A DNA stretch of 64,000 bases. It comes from Pseudoalteromonas piratica. GTDB taxonomy: Bacteria > Pseudomonadota > Gammaproteobacteria > Enterobacterales > Alteromonadaceae. Below the pieces are notes generated by a model. The model made no database searches, was not told the DNA's origin, and was given only the letters and a program-made list of their open reading frames with translations. Of this stretch, positions 45,195-55,400 are shown piece by piece; the first letter of the stretch is position 1, and the number at the start of each line of letters is the position of its first letter. The position numbers and the translations under genes were made by a program. The DNA is taken from contig NZ_CP009888.1 of NCBI RefSeq assembly GCF_000788395.1, positions 372,001 through 436,000 of the forward strand, given 5' to 3'.

Positions 45195-47033
45195 TTAGGC
45201 TTTTTTCGCTTCGCGGCTAGCACGCTTACGCTCGCTTTCAGTAAGAAGTTTCTTACGAATACGAATGCTTTCAGGCGTTACTTCTACTAGTTCATCATCA
45301 TCGATAAACTCAAGCGCTTGCTCAAGAGACATAATGATTGGTGGCACAAGGTTTTGTGCTTCATCAGTACCTGATGCACGAACGTTAGTAAGCTGCTTAC
45401 CTTTAAGCGCATTAACTGTAAGGTCGTTATCACGCGCGTGAATACCGATGATCATACCTTCGTATACTTCTACACCGTGACCAATGAATAGTTTACCGCG
45501 GTCTTGTAGGTTGAATAGTGCGTTAGTAAGCGCTTTACCTGTTGCGTTAGCAATAAGTACACCGTTCTTACGCTGACCAATGTTACCGCCTTTGTGAGGA
45601 CCATAATGATCGAACGTGTGGTACATTAAACCTGAACCAGACGTCAGTGTCATAAAGTCAGTTTGGAAACCGATTAGACCACGTGAAGGCATCATAAAGT
45701 CCATACGGATACGGCCTTTACCATCTGGTGCCATATCAGTCATTTCAGCTTTACGCAGACCAAGTTGTTCCATGATTGAACCTTGGTGCTCTTCTTCAAC
45801 GTCAACTGTTACTGTTTCGTATGGTTCTTCTAATTGACCATCTACTTCGCGAAGGATTACTTCTGGACGAGATACTGCAAGCTCGTAACCTTCACGACGC
45901 ATGTTCTCGATTAAGATACCTAAGTGAAGCTCACCACGACCTGATACGCGGAAGCTATCTGGGTTATCTGTTTCTTCAACACGTAGTGCAACGTTGTGAA
46001 CTAGTTCAGCTTGTAAACGCTCAAGAATGTTACGTGAAGTAACGAACTTACCTTCTTGACCTGAGAAAGGTGAAGTATTTACAGAGAATGTCATAGTTAC
46101 TGTTGGTTCATCAACAGAAAGTGCTGGAAGTGCTTCAACTTGGTTTACATCACATACTGTGTCAGAGATTTTAAGCTCACCCAAACCTGTAATTGCGATG
46201 ATGTCGCCAGCTTGCGCTTGTTCAGCTTCGTGACGATCAAGGCCTAAATAAGTAAGTACCTGACCTACTTTACCATTACGCTTAGAACCATCCGCACCAA
46301 CAATCGTTACCTGCTGGTTAACTTTAACCGTACCACGCTTGATACGACCTACACCGATAACACCGATATATGAGTTGTAGTCAAGCTGTGAAATTTGCAT
46401 TTGGAATGCGCCTTCAGGATCCGCGTCTGGCTTTGCTACTTGATCAACAATTGCTTCAAACATAGGTTGCATGTTGTCTGATGGCTCATCAAGATCCATC
46501 GTTGCCCAACCATTGATTGCTGATGCATAGATAACTTGGAAATCAAGCTGTTCATCAGTAGCACCTAGGTTATCGAATAAGTCGAATACTTGGTCCATTA
46601 CCCAATCAGGGCGCGCGCCTGGCTTGTCGATTTTGTTGATAACAACAATCGGCTTAAGACCTAATGCGAATGCTTTTTGCGTAACGAAGCGCGTTTGTGG
46701 CATCGGACCTTCTTGCGCATCAACAAGTAGTAATACTGAATCTACCATTGAAAGAACACGTTCTACTTCACCACCAAAGTCGGCGTGTCCCGGAGTGTCT
46801 ACGATGTTAATGTGGTAGTCATTCCATTCAATTGCAGTGTTTTTAGCTAGGATTGTAATACCGCGCTCTTTCTCGATATCATTTGAATCCATTACACGTT
46901 CTTCATTACCGCCACGTGTTTCTAATGTACCTGATTGTTCAAGTAGCTTATCAACTAGTGTTGTTTTACCGTGGTCAACGTGCGCGATAATCGCAATATT
47001 ACGTAATTTTTCGATACTCATATTTTTACTCAA
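45195..47033 (-). CDS. typA: Ribosome-binding GTPase TypA/BipA
   Basis: This 612-residue translational GTPase of the EF-G type binds the ribosome and supports 50S assembly, growth in cold and stress. G1 is [10 protein letters not shown] near residue 20, G3 DTPGHAD near 75, and G4 NKID near 130. The C-terminal TypA-specific domain has [18 protein letters not shown] and the [15 protein letters not shown] loop. The start ATG is at 47033, and the long spacer towards glnA carries the glnA regulatory sites. Confidence 0.96.
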   Translation of the reverse strand: MSKNMSIEKLRNIAIIAHVDHGKTTLVDKLLEQSGTLETRGGNEERVMDSNDIEKERGITILAKNTAIEWNDYHINIVDTPGHADFGGEVERVLSMVDSVLLLVDAQEGPMPQTRFVTQKAFALGLKPIVVINKIDKPGARPDWVMDQVFDLFDNLGATDEQLDFQVIYASAINGWATMDLDEPSDNMQPMFEAIVDQVAKPDADPEGAFQMQISQLDYNSYIGVIGVGRIKRGTVKVNQQVTIVGADGSKRNGKVGQVLTYLGLDRHEAEQAQAGDIIAITGLGELKISDTVCDVNQVEALPALSVDEPTVTMTFSVNTSPFSGQEGKFVTSRNILERLQAELVHNVALRVEETDNPDSFRVSGRGELHLGILIENMRREGYELAVSRPEVILREVDGQLEEPYETVTVDVEEEHQGSIMEQLGLRKAEMTDMAPDGKGRIRMDFMMPSRGLIGFQTDFMTLTSGSGLMYHTFDHYGPHKGGNIGQRKNGVLIANATGKALTNALFNLQDRGKLFIGHGVEVYEGMIIGIHARDNDLTVNALKGKQLTNVRASGTDEAQNLVPPIIMSLEQALEFIDDDELVEVTPESIRIRKKLLTESERKRASREAKKA

Positions 47034-47315
47034 GTTAGTGCTCTGGATAAAAGCTACGGATTATCTGATAAGCACAATACCTATCAAAGCCCGCTAAAAA
47101 TCTAAGCTAAACACTTTTTATGTCATCCTAATGATGATGCTAAAAAGGGTCTGTGCTTGCAAAAAGTGGCGTATTATCCCTTATTACTGTGACAGATGAA
47201 AGTTTAGACAGAATAAAAATAGCTGATTTTTGCGATATTTTTGTCACATTGCTGGTTTATTTTAAAAAAACTATTTTAGCCTTGAGCTTCAAAACGTATT
47301 TACTACACTTTTACT

Positions 47316-47332
47316 CGCACCACACAGGTGCA
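47316..47332. promoter_or_regulatory. NtrC box 1 upstream of glnA
   Basis: CGCACCACACAGGTGCA matches the TGCACY-N4/5-GGTGCA enhancer consensus with one end mismatch. It lies 34 bp (about three helical turns) from box 2, the usual phasing for cooperative NtrC binding. Confidence 0.75.
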
Positions 47333-47349
47333 ACCAGGGATCTTTTTGG

Positions 47350-47366
47350 TGCATCAAATTGGTGCA
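47350..47366. promoter_or_regulatory. NtrC box 2 upstream of glnA
   Basis: TGCATCAAATTGGTGCA fits the NtrC consensus well. Both boxes are about 60-110 bp upstream of the sigma54 promoter. Confidence 0.8.
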
Positions 47367-47416
47367 AAACAAGAAAGGAAACATGATAAACAAGAAATTT
47401 CAATAACTTATAAAAC

Positions 47417-47433
47417 TGGCACAAAACCCGCTT
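47417..47433 (+). promoter_or_regulatory. Sigma54 promoter of glnA
   Basis: TGGCACAAAACCCGCTT has the invariant GG and GC separated by ten bases, as required at -24/-12. Transcription would start near 47443, giving a leader of about 40 nt. Confidence 0.85.
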
Positions 47434-47483
47434 TATAGAGAGCGATTTCAAAATTAAAACACAACACACGGTTGGAGGACTAT

Positions 47484-48890
47484 ATGTCACACACGGTTTT
47501 ACAATTTATTAAGGAAAACGACGTTAAGTTTGTTGACCTTCGTTTCACTGATACAAAAGGTAAAGAGCAGCACGTTTCAATTCCTCATCACCAAGCTGAC
47601 GAAGATTTCTTTGAAGATGGTAAAATGTTTGACGGTTCTTCAATTGCTGGTTGGAAAGGTATCAACGAATCTGACATGGTATTAATGCCTGATGCAGACT
47701 CAGCTAAACTTGACCCTTTTGCAGAAGAAACAACTTTAATCGTACGTTGTGATGTAGTTGAGCCTTCAACACTTCAAGGTTATGAGCGTGACCCACGTTC
47801 TGTTGCTAAGCGCGCTGAAGAATACATGCGTTCTACAGGTATCGCTGACACTGTTCTTTTCGGCCCTGAACCAGAATTTTTCCTATTCGACGATGTTAAG
47901 TTTAAAACTGACATGTCTGGTTCTATGTACAAAATCGATGCTGAAGAAGCGTGTTGGAATTCAGATAAAGATTACGAAGGCGGTAACTCAGGTCACCGTC
48001 CTGGCGTGAAAGGCGGTTATTTCCCGGTTGCTCCTGTTGATTCATCACAAGATTGGCGTTCAGCAACATGTCTTGTTCTAGAGGAGATGGGTCAAGTAGT
48101 TGAAGCACATCACCATGAAGTAGCTACAGCTGGCCAGAACGAGATCGCAACTCGCTTTAATACAATGGTACTTAAAGCAGATGAAATTCAAGAAATGAAA
48201 TACGTTATCCACAACATGGCTCACCTTTACGGTAAAACAGCGACATTCATGCCGAAGCCAGTTGTAGGTGATAATGGTTCAGGTATGCACTGTCACCAAT
48301 CACTTGCTAAAGATGGTCAAAACATCTTCGCAGGCGATAAGTACGGTGGTCTATCTGAAGAAGCACTTTACTACATCGGTGGTATTATCAAGCACGCTCG
48401 CGCAATCAATGCGTTTGCAAATGCGTCAACAAACTCTTACAAGCGTCTAGTACCAGGTTTTGAAGCGCCAGTTATGCTTGCATACTCTGCACGTAACCGC
48501 TCTGCATCAATCCGTATTCCTGTTGTACCTTCTGCAAAAGCGCGCCGTATTGAAGTTCGCTTCCCAGACCCAACAGCTAACCCATACTTAGCGTTCTCAG
48601 CAATGCTTATGGCTGGCCTTGACGGTATTAAGAACAAGATCCACCCAGGTGAAGCAATGGATAAAGATCTATACGATCTACCAGCTGAAGAAGCGGCTGA
48701 AATCCCAACTGTTGCGGGTTCACTTGACGAAGCACTTGCTGCACTAGATGCAGACCGTGAATTCTTAATTCAAGGTGGCGTATTCACTGATGACTTAATT
48801 GATGCGTACATCAACCTTAAGAGTCAAGAAGTAGAAAAATTAAACAGTACAACTCACCCTGTTGAGTTTGAAATGTACTACAGCGTGTAA
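47484..48890 (+). CDS. glnA: Glutamine synthetase, type I
   Basis: This 468-residue enzyme makes glutamine from glutamate and ammonia. The start is the ATG at 47484, which follows GGAGGA by six bases; an in-frame ATG at 47472 is less likely. [13 protein letters not shown], the metal-binding EPEFFLFD, and the ATP loop [16 protein letters not shown] are typical. The Tyr in [10 protein letters not shown] near residue 397 is the adenylylation site for GlnE, so activity should be controlled covalently. It has a sigma54 promoter with two NtrC boxes and precedes glnL-glnG. Confidence 0.98.
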   Translation: MSHTVLQFIKENDVKFVDLRFTDTKGKEQHVSIPHHQADEDFFEDGKMFDGSSIAGWKGINESDMVLMPDADSAKLDPFAEETTLIVRCDVVEPSTLQGYERDPRSVAKRAEEYMRSTGIADTVLFGPEPEFFLFDDVKFKTDMSGSMYKIDAEEACWNSDKDYEGGNSGHRPGVKGGYFPVAPVDSSQDWRSATCLVLEEMGQVVEAHHHEVATAGQNEIATRFNTMVLKADEIQEMKYVIHNMAHLYGKTATFMPKPVVGDNGSGMHCHQSLAKDGQNIFAGDKYGGLSEEALYYIGGIIKHARAINAFANASTNSYKRLVPGFEAPVMLAYSARNRSASIRIPVVPSAKARRIEVRFPDPTANPYLAFSAMLMAGLDGIKNKIHPGEAMDKDLYDLPAEEAAEIPTVAGSLDEALAALDADREFLIQGGVFTDDLIDAYINLKSQEVEKLNSTTHPVEFEMYYSV

Positions 48891-48937
48891 TTATTACACG
48901 CCTCCAGATTCAATTTATTGTTTCAATGTGTGTTCCT

Positions 48938-48961
48938 AAGCCCGTTCTGCGGGCTTTTTTT
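48938..48961 (+). terminator. Terminator of glnA
   Basis: The stem AAGCCCG / CGGGCTT with a 5-nt loop is followed by seven T, 48 bp past the stop codon. Confidence 0.85.
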
Positions 48962-49116
48962 GTGGAAAAATGATTATATATATTATACATTTGTACTAAC
49001 TGTACCTTATCATATTGTTAAACTGACAGTTTCTACTATCTGTTTTTACAAGGTAACAGGCGAACTTTCCGGTTCGGTACTAAAATAAAAATAATATATA
49101 CAAGCAAGGATCCGAT

Positions 49117-49647
49117 GTGGCTTTAAAAAGCACTCTGCTATCACTCTTAATTTTTCTACTGTTATTTCCTTTAGCAGACCTTGCTGCGAAAGAAATTTAC
49201 ATGTGGCGTGATGAAAATGGTGTTTTAGTATTTTCAGATACTAAGCGACCAGGCGCGAAAGTGATCTCACTCGCAGATGATAAAGTCACCAGTATGAAAA
49301 AAGCAGACACATCCGTCTTTGAAAAAAACAATACGCAAACAAAAATCATTGAATACGGCATTCAAATTGTTTCACCAAGCCATGAAGAAACGATTCGTGA
49401 CAATACTGGCTCACTGCATGTTTCAGCCCGTATAACGCCAAGTTTTAATCCAAAATTCAAAGCACAACTTTTGTTTAATGGAAAACGAAATACACCTCCC
49501 CAATCAAATGCTGTATTTGTAATGCGTAACGTAGATAGAGGCGCGCATACCCTCCAAGCACAACTATTTGATGAAGAAGGTAACGTCGTGGCCACCAGCG
49601 AACAAATCACCTTTTTTATGCATCGTGCGAGCAGTATTGCAAAATAA
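49117..49647 (+). CDS. DUF4124 domain protein
   Basis: This 176-residue exported protein starts with GTG at 49117, seven bases after AAGGA. It has a signal peptide (about 1-24) and a DUF4124 domain (KEIYMWRDENGVLVFSDTKR) that is common in gammaproteobacteria, then an Ig-like beta domain (about 85-170; GIQIVSPSHEETIRDNTGSL). DUF4124 proteins often lie between glnA and glnL, but the reason is unknown. No function is proposed; the location in the nitrogen locus is conserved in many Alteromonadales and Pseudomonas. Confidence 0.82.
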   Translation: MALKSTLLSLLIFLLLFPLADLAAKEIYMWRDENGVLVFSDTKRPGAKVISLADDKVTSMKKADTSVFEKNNTQTKIIEYGIQIVSPSHEETIRDNTGSLHVSARITPSFNPKFKAQLLFNGKRNTPPQSNAVFVMRNVDRGAHTLQAQLFDEEGNVVATSEQITFFMHRASSIAK

Positions 49648-49756
49648 TCTCCCCCTGGAAAATCGAGTATTTTAAAGCTTTGTTATAAGCTAATAACGGA
49701 ACACTTCTTGCTTTTGTAGTGTAATCTTCAATTTCGATTGATATTATTTAAAACAA

Positions 49757-49773
49757 CGCACTAAAATGGTGCA
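49757..49773. promoter_or_regulatory. NtrC box touching the glnL start
   Basis: CGCACTAAAATGGTGCA matches the NtrC consensus in 16 of 17 positions and ends three bases before the glnL ATG at 49777. NtrC bound here would block transcription and could mask the ribosome binding site DNA, so negative autoregulation is likely, as for E. coli glnLp. Confidence 0.72.
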
Positions 49774-49776
49774 GTA

Positions 49777-50856
49777 ATGCTTAAAGACATCTCTAATTAC
49801 AGTAAATTACTCGAAAACCTAACGAACTGCGTTTTGTTGGTCGATGGCAAATTTAAACTTTGTTACGCCAACACCAGTGCAAGTGAACTATTTGGTATTA
49901 GTACCAAACGTATTGTTGCGACTAATTTTAAGCAGTTATTCCATCATCATTCTATTGATTTAAATAAAATTCTTGAGAATACATTCAACAATGGTAACGA
50001 CTGTGTTCAGCATCGCGCAAACGTTGTATTTATCGATGGTAGACATGCCACCATTAGTGTGTCATCAAGGCGTATTGAACTCGATAATACGAATTTAATG
50101 CTGCTTGAGTGCCGCTCATTAAACCAAGAATTAAAACATGACCAGGCATCTCATCAAATGCACCAACAAAGTGCAGCGCGTAATTTAATTCGCGGCCTAG
50201 CTCACGAAATCAAAAATCCGTTGGGTGGTATTCGGGGAGCAGCGCAGCTGCTGCAATATGAGAGCGATCAACAAGAGCGCGTGCAATGTGCAAACTTAAT
50301 CATTGAGCAAGCAGATCGCCTCACAGAATTGGTTGACCGACTACTTGGTCCTAATCAGCTACCGAAAAAAGAGTGGATCAATATACATCAAACATTAGAG
50401 TCAGTAATTAAGCTCAGTTTGCTCGATAACCAACACAAAATTAAGCTAATAAAAGATTACGATCCGAGCATTCCCGATGTATACATAGATAATGGTAAAA
50501 TCCAGCAAGTCTTACTTAACATTGTTAAGAATGCCCAACATGCCCTCAATAAGCTTGCCGAGTTAGGATCTATTACGCTTAAAACTCGCGTAAAGCACCA
50601 TATACGTTTACACAACAAAGCTTTTAAAAACGCCTTACTGATTCAAATTATTGATAATGGCCCAGGCATCGATGATGCCATAAAAGAAACACTTTTCTTT
50701 CCCATGGTCACAAATAAAGATGGTGGTTCAGGTCTTGGTCTTGCCATCGCTCAAACCCTTATCGATCAACACCGCGGTTATATTGAATGTGATAGCTGGC
50801 AAGGCCACACCGAGTTTAATATTTATTTACCCCTTTCAATGGAGAAGCCAGAATGA
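49777..50856 (+). CDS. glnL: Nitrogen regulation sensor kinase NtrB
   Basis: This 359-residue cytoplasmic kinase phosphorylates NtrC when nitrogen is short and dephosphorylates it with PII when nitrogen is plentiful. It has a PAS domain (about 8-115), the H box with His143 in GLAHEIKNPLGGIRG, and the HATPase domain with N box LLNIVKNAQHALN, G1 IIDNGPGIDD and GGSGLGLAIAQ. There is no membrane segment. It overlaps glnG by four bases (ATGA), so the two are translated together. Confidence 0.95.
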   Translation: MLKDISNYSKLLENLTNCVLLVDGKFKLCYANTSASELFGISTKRIVATNFKQLFHHHSIDLNKILENTFNNGNDCVQHRANVVFIDGRHATISVSSRRIELDNTNLMLLECRSLNQELKHDQASHQMHQQSAARNLIRGLAHEIKNPLGGIRGAAQLLQYESDQQERVQCANLIIEQADRLTELVDRLLGPNQLPKKEWINIHQTLESVIKLSLLDNQHKIKLIKDYDPSIPDVYIDNGKIQQVLLNIVKNAQHALNKLAELGSITLKTRVKHHIRLHNKAFKNALLIQIIDNGPGIDDAIKETLFFPMVTNKDGGSGLGLAIAQTLIDQHRGYIECDSWQGHTEFNIYLPLSMEKPE

Positions 50857-52250
50857 AAACTGTTTGGATAGTTGATGATGATGCTTCAATTCGTTTTGTT
50901 TTAGAAACAGCGCTAAAGCGAGCAGGATTTAGCACAGAGTCATTTGCCAATGCAGAAGCAGCTGCATCAGCGCTTGAATACGACCAACCAACAGTGCTTA
51001 TTTCTGATGTAAGAATGCCTGGTCAAGATGGCATGTCATTACTGGAAGACATTGTTGAGCAAAACCCTGGACTGCCAGTCATCATTATGACTGCTCACTC
51101 TGATCTCGACTCAGCTGTACAAGCTTTTCAGAAAGGCGCTTTTGAATACTTAGCAAAACCGTTTGATTTAAATGAAGCTGTATCTCTGGTTGAAAGTGCA
51201 TGTCGTGCAAATACCCGAGTGAAAATAAAACCAAATAAAATGGAAAAAAAGGCGCCTGACATAATTGGCGAAGCGCCTGCCATGCAAGAAGTTTTTCGCG
51301 CCATTGGTAAACTCAGTGCATCCAGTATGAGCGTGCTTATCAATGGTGAATCAGGTACAGGTAAAGAACTGGTTGCAGGGGCACTGCACAATCATAGCCC
51401 GCGCCGTGAAAAAACCTTTATCGCACTCAATATGGCAGCAATCCCAAAAGACTTGGTAGAGTCCGAATTATTTGGTCATGAAAAAGGCGCTTTTACAGGC
51501 GCAGACAGTGTTCGTAAAGGCCGCTTTGAACAAGCTAATGGCGGAACCCTTTTTCTTGATGAAATTGGTGATATGCCACTTGATGTACAGACCCGTTTAC
51601 TGCGTGTACTTGCCGATGGCGAGTTTTATCGCGTTGGCGGACACCAAAGTATCAAGGTTGATGTCCGTATTATTGCCGCCACGCACCAAGACCTTGAAAA
51701 GTTAGCCAGAGAAGGTAAATTCCGTGAAGATCTCTTCCATCGTTTAAATGTAGTGCGGTTAAAGCTACCACCGTTACGCGAACGCAGTGAAGATATTGAA
51801 AAGTTAGCCAATTTCTTTCTTACTCGCAGCGCTAAAGAGCTAAAAGTAGACAGTAAAATTCTTTCAAAAGAAGCTGCAAAAGAAATGATGGCATTTGCTT
51901 GGCCAGGTAATGTTCGCCAGCTTGAAAATACGTGCCGCTGGTTAACCGTGATGACACCAGGTCAATTAATCAGCATCGAAGATCTGCCCAATGAGATTAC
52001 AGAGCAAGCGGTACTCAGTGAGAGTAATCAAGAAACCGACTGGCAACAGCAGTTTCAAATTTGGTTTGAAGCGGAGCTAAAACAAGGAAAACATAATATT
52101 TGGCCTGATATTCAAAATAAAATTGAAAGCCAAATCATTAAAAGTGCATTAAAACACAGTAATGGTCACAAACAAGATGCTGCACATTTAATTGGTTGGG
52201 GACGCAATACACTCACCAGAAAGTTAAAAGAGCTTAACATTGAGCGCTAA
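50853..52250 (+). CDS. glnG: Nitrogen regulation response regulator NtrC
   Basis: This 465-residue sigma54 activator has a receiver domain (phospho-acceptor Asp52 in [12 protein letters not shown]), an AAA+ domain with Walker A GESGTGKE and the sigma54-contact loop GAFTGAD, and a C-terminal helix-turn-helix ([20 protein letters not shown]). It should activate glnA through the two boxes at 47316-47366 and repress glnL through the box at 49757. Confidence 0.96.
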   Translation: MKTVWIVDDDASIRFVLETALKRAGFSTESFANAEAAASALEYDQPTVLISDVRMPGQDGMSLLEDIVEQNPGLPVIIMTAHSDLDSAVQAFQKGAFEYLAKPFDLNEAVSLVESACRANTRVKIKPNKMEKKAPDIIGEAPAMQEVFRAIGKLSASSMSVLINGESGTGKELVAGALHNHSPRREKTFIALNMAAIPKDLVESELFGHEKGAFTGADSVRKGRFEQANGGTLFLDEIGDMPLDVQTRLLRVLADGEFYRVGGHQSIKVDVRIIAATHQDLEKLAREGKFREDLFHRLNVVRLKLPPLRERSEDIEKLANFFLTRSAKELKVDSKILSKEAAKEMMAFAWPGNVRQLENTCRWLTVMTPGQLISIEDLPNEITEQAVLSESNQETDWQQQFQIWFEAELKQGKHNIWPDIQNKIESQIIKSALKHSNGHKQDAAHLIGWGRNTLTRKLKELNIER

Positions 52251-52447
52251 GCTTAAATAAACGCTTAGCACTCATTTTATTAAAGTAATAATAAGTGATG
52301 TTTTAAACACTCTCATTTATCTGAAGTAATATGCTTGTAGTTAAAGTTAGTTTTAGTTTAAGCGGCTGTTTTTTATCATTTTGCGCTGGCGATAGTGATG
52401 ATAAAGTGCAATATTTAAAGCTCTCACGAAAAATAGCAGGATAAAAG

Positions 52448-55400
52448 ATGTTTAGCACGGAGTCTCTTCTGACGAGCTTTTCGCAGCGTTATAAAATAGC
52501 GCTGCTGGTAATCGCTATTTTGATTTCATGTTCATTTTTTATCATTACGTTCGAGCAAAAAAAACAAGAGAGCTATGCCCATGTCATAAATGTTGCCGGA
52601 GAGCAGCGCATGCTCTCTCAACGCGTCGCGCTATTAGCGAGTTATGCACTCAATACCCAACAAAGTGATTATCACAAACAAGAATTAATTAAAGCGGCAT
52701 CTAAGTTACAAAATAACCAACAACAATTAGCCCAATTACTCACACAATTTGATCGAACTTCCCAGGCTGCGATCCTAGCACTTTATCAGGGTGACAATAA
52801 TCTATCAGCGCAAATCAACGATTACACTTCAGCCGCTTTATTGCTCGCGCAAAACTCTTCTCTTTCACGCAAACAAAGTGCATTTTTTAGAGCTGAATAC
52901 ACCGACCCTTTACTAACGCAATTAGATCAGGTTGTTACACTCTTTGAGCAAGCAATTCTAAATGAGAAACAAGCACAAAAAGAGCTGATTTATATTATTT
53001 GGTTTGGCGCGTTAATTAGCCTGTTGGGGTTGGCATTTTTATTACTTAAACCGACCCAGTCTTGGCTTGCAGATACCTACAATAAATTATTAATAGAGCG
53101 AAATCGAGCAAGTGATTTTGAGTTTGCTTTAAACAAACATTCGGTAGTGATTCAAGTCGATAAAAATACAAACATTCTCTATTACAACAAGATGTTTAGT
53201 CACTTTTATGGCTATGCTGAACAAGAAATTATCAATCATTCGACAGACATTCTACGCAGTAATTATCACGAAACCTCATACTATTCAGACATTACTGATG
53301 CATTAGCTAATCACAAAGTCTGGCATGGCGAAATATGCAATAAAGCTAAAAACGGTCGTTTGTATTGGTTTAGCACAACAATAGTCCCCCTTCGTGATAA
53401 CGATAAGGGCATGCGTACATCCATAATTATTCAAAATGATATTACAGAGCAAAAACATGCTGAGTTTGCGCTTAAACGTTTACACGAAGTAACCAGTGAT
53501 ACCAGTGTTTCACTTGATGATAAGATTAATGCCATTCTTGATCTCGGCTGTGATATTTTCCAGTTACAATTTGGCATTGTCAGTGAAATATCTGATAACT
53601 ATAAAGTTCTTTACAGTGCGTGCCCAAATAACGAAATAACCCCTCAACAAGAATTCGAATTCGAGCAAACCTATTGCTACCATACCTTTAAGGCTAACCA
53701 GGCGCTTGCTTATAATCATGTCGCCGAAACAGACATTGCAACCCACCCTTGTTACAAAAACTTTGGCCTAGAAAGTTATATTGGCTGTCCTATTTTTGTT
53801 GAGGGCAAACGCTTCGGTACACTGAATTTTTCCAGTCCCGAACCCTCACATCACCCATTTACCAATAACGACCTCGAAATCATTCGATTATTTGCACAGT
53901 GGATTGGTTTCGAAATGATGCGCATCAACCAAAGAGAACAACTGCTTTCTCAACAACAGTTGATGGAAGAGATGAGCGAACAAGCCCAAATTGGTGCTTG
54001 GGAGTACAATGTCAGAGATAACTCTTTGTATTGGTCTAGTATGACCAAACGCATTCATCAAGTTGAGCAAGACTTTGAACCTCAAGTAGATACCGCCATC
54101 GATTATTATAAAGCAGGCGAAAACCAAGAACGTATTGCTGAATTGATGCGTTTAGCTATCGAAGAAGGTAAACCCTTTCAAGAAGAGTTACAGCTTATTA
54201 CAGCAAAAGGCAATGAAATTTGGGTAGCAGCCCGAGCACAACCTGAAATGGAAGGTGATCAATGTTTACGTGTATTTGGCTCATTTCAAGACATCACTGA
54301 GCGCATCGCAGCACAAGATAACTTAAAAGAAACAAACCAACGCCTTGAGTTTGTCTTGCACTCAACGAGTGTGGGTATTTGGGATTGGGATGTCGAAAGT
54401 GGAAAAACTATATTTAATGATCGTTGGGCAACAATGATTGGCTACACTCTCGATGAATTGATGCCAACCTCTGTCGATACGTGGATGAGTTTACTTCACC
54501 CAGAGGATCTCGCTAAAGCTGAGCAACAACTTCAGCGCCATTGGCAAGGCGATGCTGAACACTACAGTTGTGAAACTCGGATGAAGCACAAAAATGGAGA
54601 ATGGGTTTGGGTGCTCGATACTGGTAAAATTGTTTCGAGGCATCCAGATGGCACACCAAAACGAATGATCGGCACCCACATCGACATTCATCATTCCAAG
54701 CAGGCTGAGCTCGAAATCCAAGACAAAAACCAGCGTATGGCGTTAGCTGCTGACTCTGCCGGCATCGGTATCTGGGATTACAACGTCCAAACCCAAGAGT
54801 TAAAGTGGGATGATTGGATGTTTAAGCTTTACGGCATTGAAAATAATGGCTTTCAAGGTGCATACGACGCTTGGGAAAACGGCTTACACCCTGATGATAA
54901 AGACGATGCAGTGGCGGCATTGCAACATGCACTTGAAACAAACTCAAAGTTTGATACCGAATTTAGAATTATCACCCCTACGGGCGTGACTCGCTACATT
55001 AAAGCATCTGCTATTAATAAGCTAAATGAAAACGGCCAAGTATCTAACATGGTTGGTGTGAATTACGACATTACAGAGCGGGTTGAAAATGAATTAGCGC
55101 TCACTAAAGCAAAAGTGGAAGCTGAAACGGCCGTAGTTGCTAAAGATGAGTTTTTAGCGAGTATGAGTCACGAAATCCGCACGCCTATGAATGGTGTTAT
55201 TGGCATGCTTGACTTATTACACGACAGTCCGCTTAATGATGAGCAAAGCCACCGCTTATCTATCGCTAAAAATAGTGCCAATTCACTGCTTAATCTCATT
55301 AATGACATTCTTGATTTTTCAAAAATAGAAGCAGATAAACTTGAACTTGAACACATTCAATTCGACCTCAATTTAATGTTATCAGAGGTGATTGAACTCT

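Noticed and set aside
47153..47386. 77-codon frame upstream of glnA
   Set aside because: It covers both NtrC boxes, and its composition fits A/T-rich spacer rather than a protein.
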